Position numbers and translations under genes: made by a program. From NCBI GenBank assembly GCA_027295975.1, contig JAPUJX010000618.1, positions 1 through 6,866 of the forward strand: a DNA stretch of 6,866 nucleotides, given 5' to 3'. Positions 6,655-6,866 of this stretch are shown here, piece by piece. The notes beneath the pieces were generated by a model. It was not told where the DNA came from and ran no database searches. It saw only the letters and a program-made list of their open reading frames with translations. The DNA comes from Gammaproteobacteria bacterium (lineage in GTDB: Bacteria; Pseudomonadota; Gammaproteobacteria; Pseudomonadales; Azotimanducaceae). Position 1 is the first letter of the stretch, and each line of letters opens with the position of its first letter.

Positions 6655-6866
6655 CTACACGCCAAGTCGATATCGAAGCTTCACAACGAAGAAATCGATT
6701 ACTGGATCGCGAAACGCGTCTTCAAACAGGTCTTCGAAACCGTCGTCTATCGTTGAGGTGGCATTGCTCCCCCGCGTGTAGACGACAAACAGATCCGAAA
6801 GCGGCGCAATCTGCCAACGATAACGGAGCTGCACTGTCATGCGGTTGATCACAAAATCATCCGCCT
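6655..6866 (-). CDS. DUF5916-like outer-membrane beta-barrel protein, C-terminal end (5' truncated)
   Basis: The reverse strand is open from the right edge to a TAG at 6657-6655, so only about 69 C-terminal residues are visible (starting Ala-Asp-Asp-Phe-Val-Ile-Asn-Arg). They align without ambiguity to the end of the left-edge gene: APLSDLFVVYTRGSN against GPLSDLFVVYTRGSN and VVKLRYRLGV against VVKLRYRFGS, with 42 of 69 positions identical by hand count and one single-residue gap. This is therefore a paralogue, presumably the same DUF5916-type barrel. An internal GTG at 6852 exists but is not the start. The gene converges on the sulfatase with only three bases between stop codons, leaving no room for an intergenic terminator. 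Function unknown; an outer-membrane location is inferred from the amphipathic strand pattern. Confidence 0.75.
   Translation of the reverse strand, partial: ADDFVINRMTVQLRYRWQIAPLSDLFVVYTRGSNATSTIDDGFEDLFEDAFRDPVIDFFVVKLRYRLGV

Overview
The window is about 6.9 kb of moderately GC-rich bacterial chromosome. It is densely coding, with five complete or edge-truncated genes in a row on the + strand, one more complete + gene, and one truncated gene entering from the right on the - strand. A textbook gammaproteobacterial-type LexA operator (CTGT-N8-ACAG), two outer-membrane DUF5916-like barrel proteins and a secreted formylglycine sulfatase together suggest a Gram-negative heterotroph, probably a gammaproteobacterium from a marine or other environmental setting. 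That placement is inference; there is no rRNA or tRNA here to settle it.

Layout from left to right: (1) the 3' end of a DUF5916-like outer-membrane protein gene (1-746, +). (2) A 215-bp non-coding gap that ends in a sigma70-like promoter with a LexA box lying across it. (3) A complete SbcD/Mre11-like metallophosphoesterase of 326 residues, started at 962; the SOS box ends 9 bp before its ATG. (4) A FAD-dependent DadA/PuuB-type amine or amino-acid oxidase (2001-3374), followed after 24 bp by (5) an agmatinase, speB (3399-4337). (6) A small 2-oxoglutarate/Fe(II) hydroxylase of the aspartyl/asparaginyl beta-hydroxylase family (4410-4979), whose 3' end overlaps by 41 bp (7) an exported sulfatase with a C-terminal chitobiase-like domain (4939-6651). 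(8) Three bases further on, and convergent, the 3' end of a second DUF5916-like gene (6655-6866, -), a paralogue of gene 1.

The oxidase and agmatinase form a plausible polyamine/guanidino-compound catabolic pair: agmatinase releases putrescine and urea, and the oxidase would act on an amine or its derivative. The hydroxylase and sulfatase are translationally coupled and may be a second functional pair. All + genes from 962 onward could be co-transcribed, since no convincing terminator separates them, but this is not proven. The most distinctive feature is the SOS-type control region of the lone SbcD-like nuclease, where promoter, LexA operator and start codon are packed so tightly that the message may be leaderless. 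I see no mobile element, CRISPR array, RNA gene or clearly novel multi-gene system.
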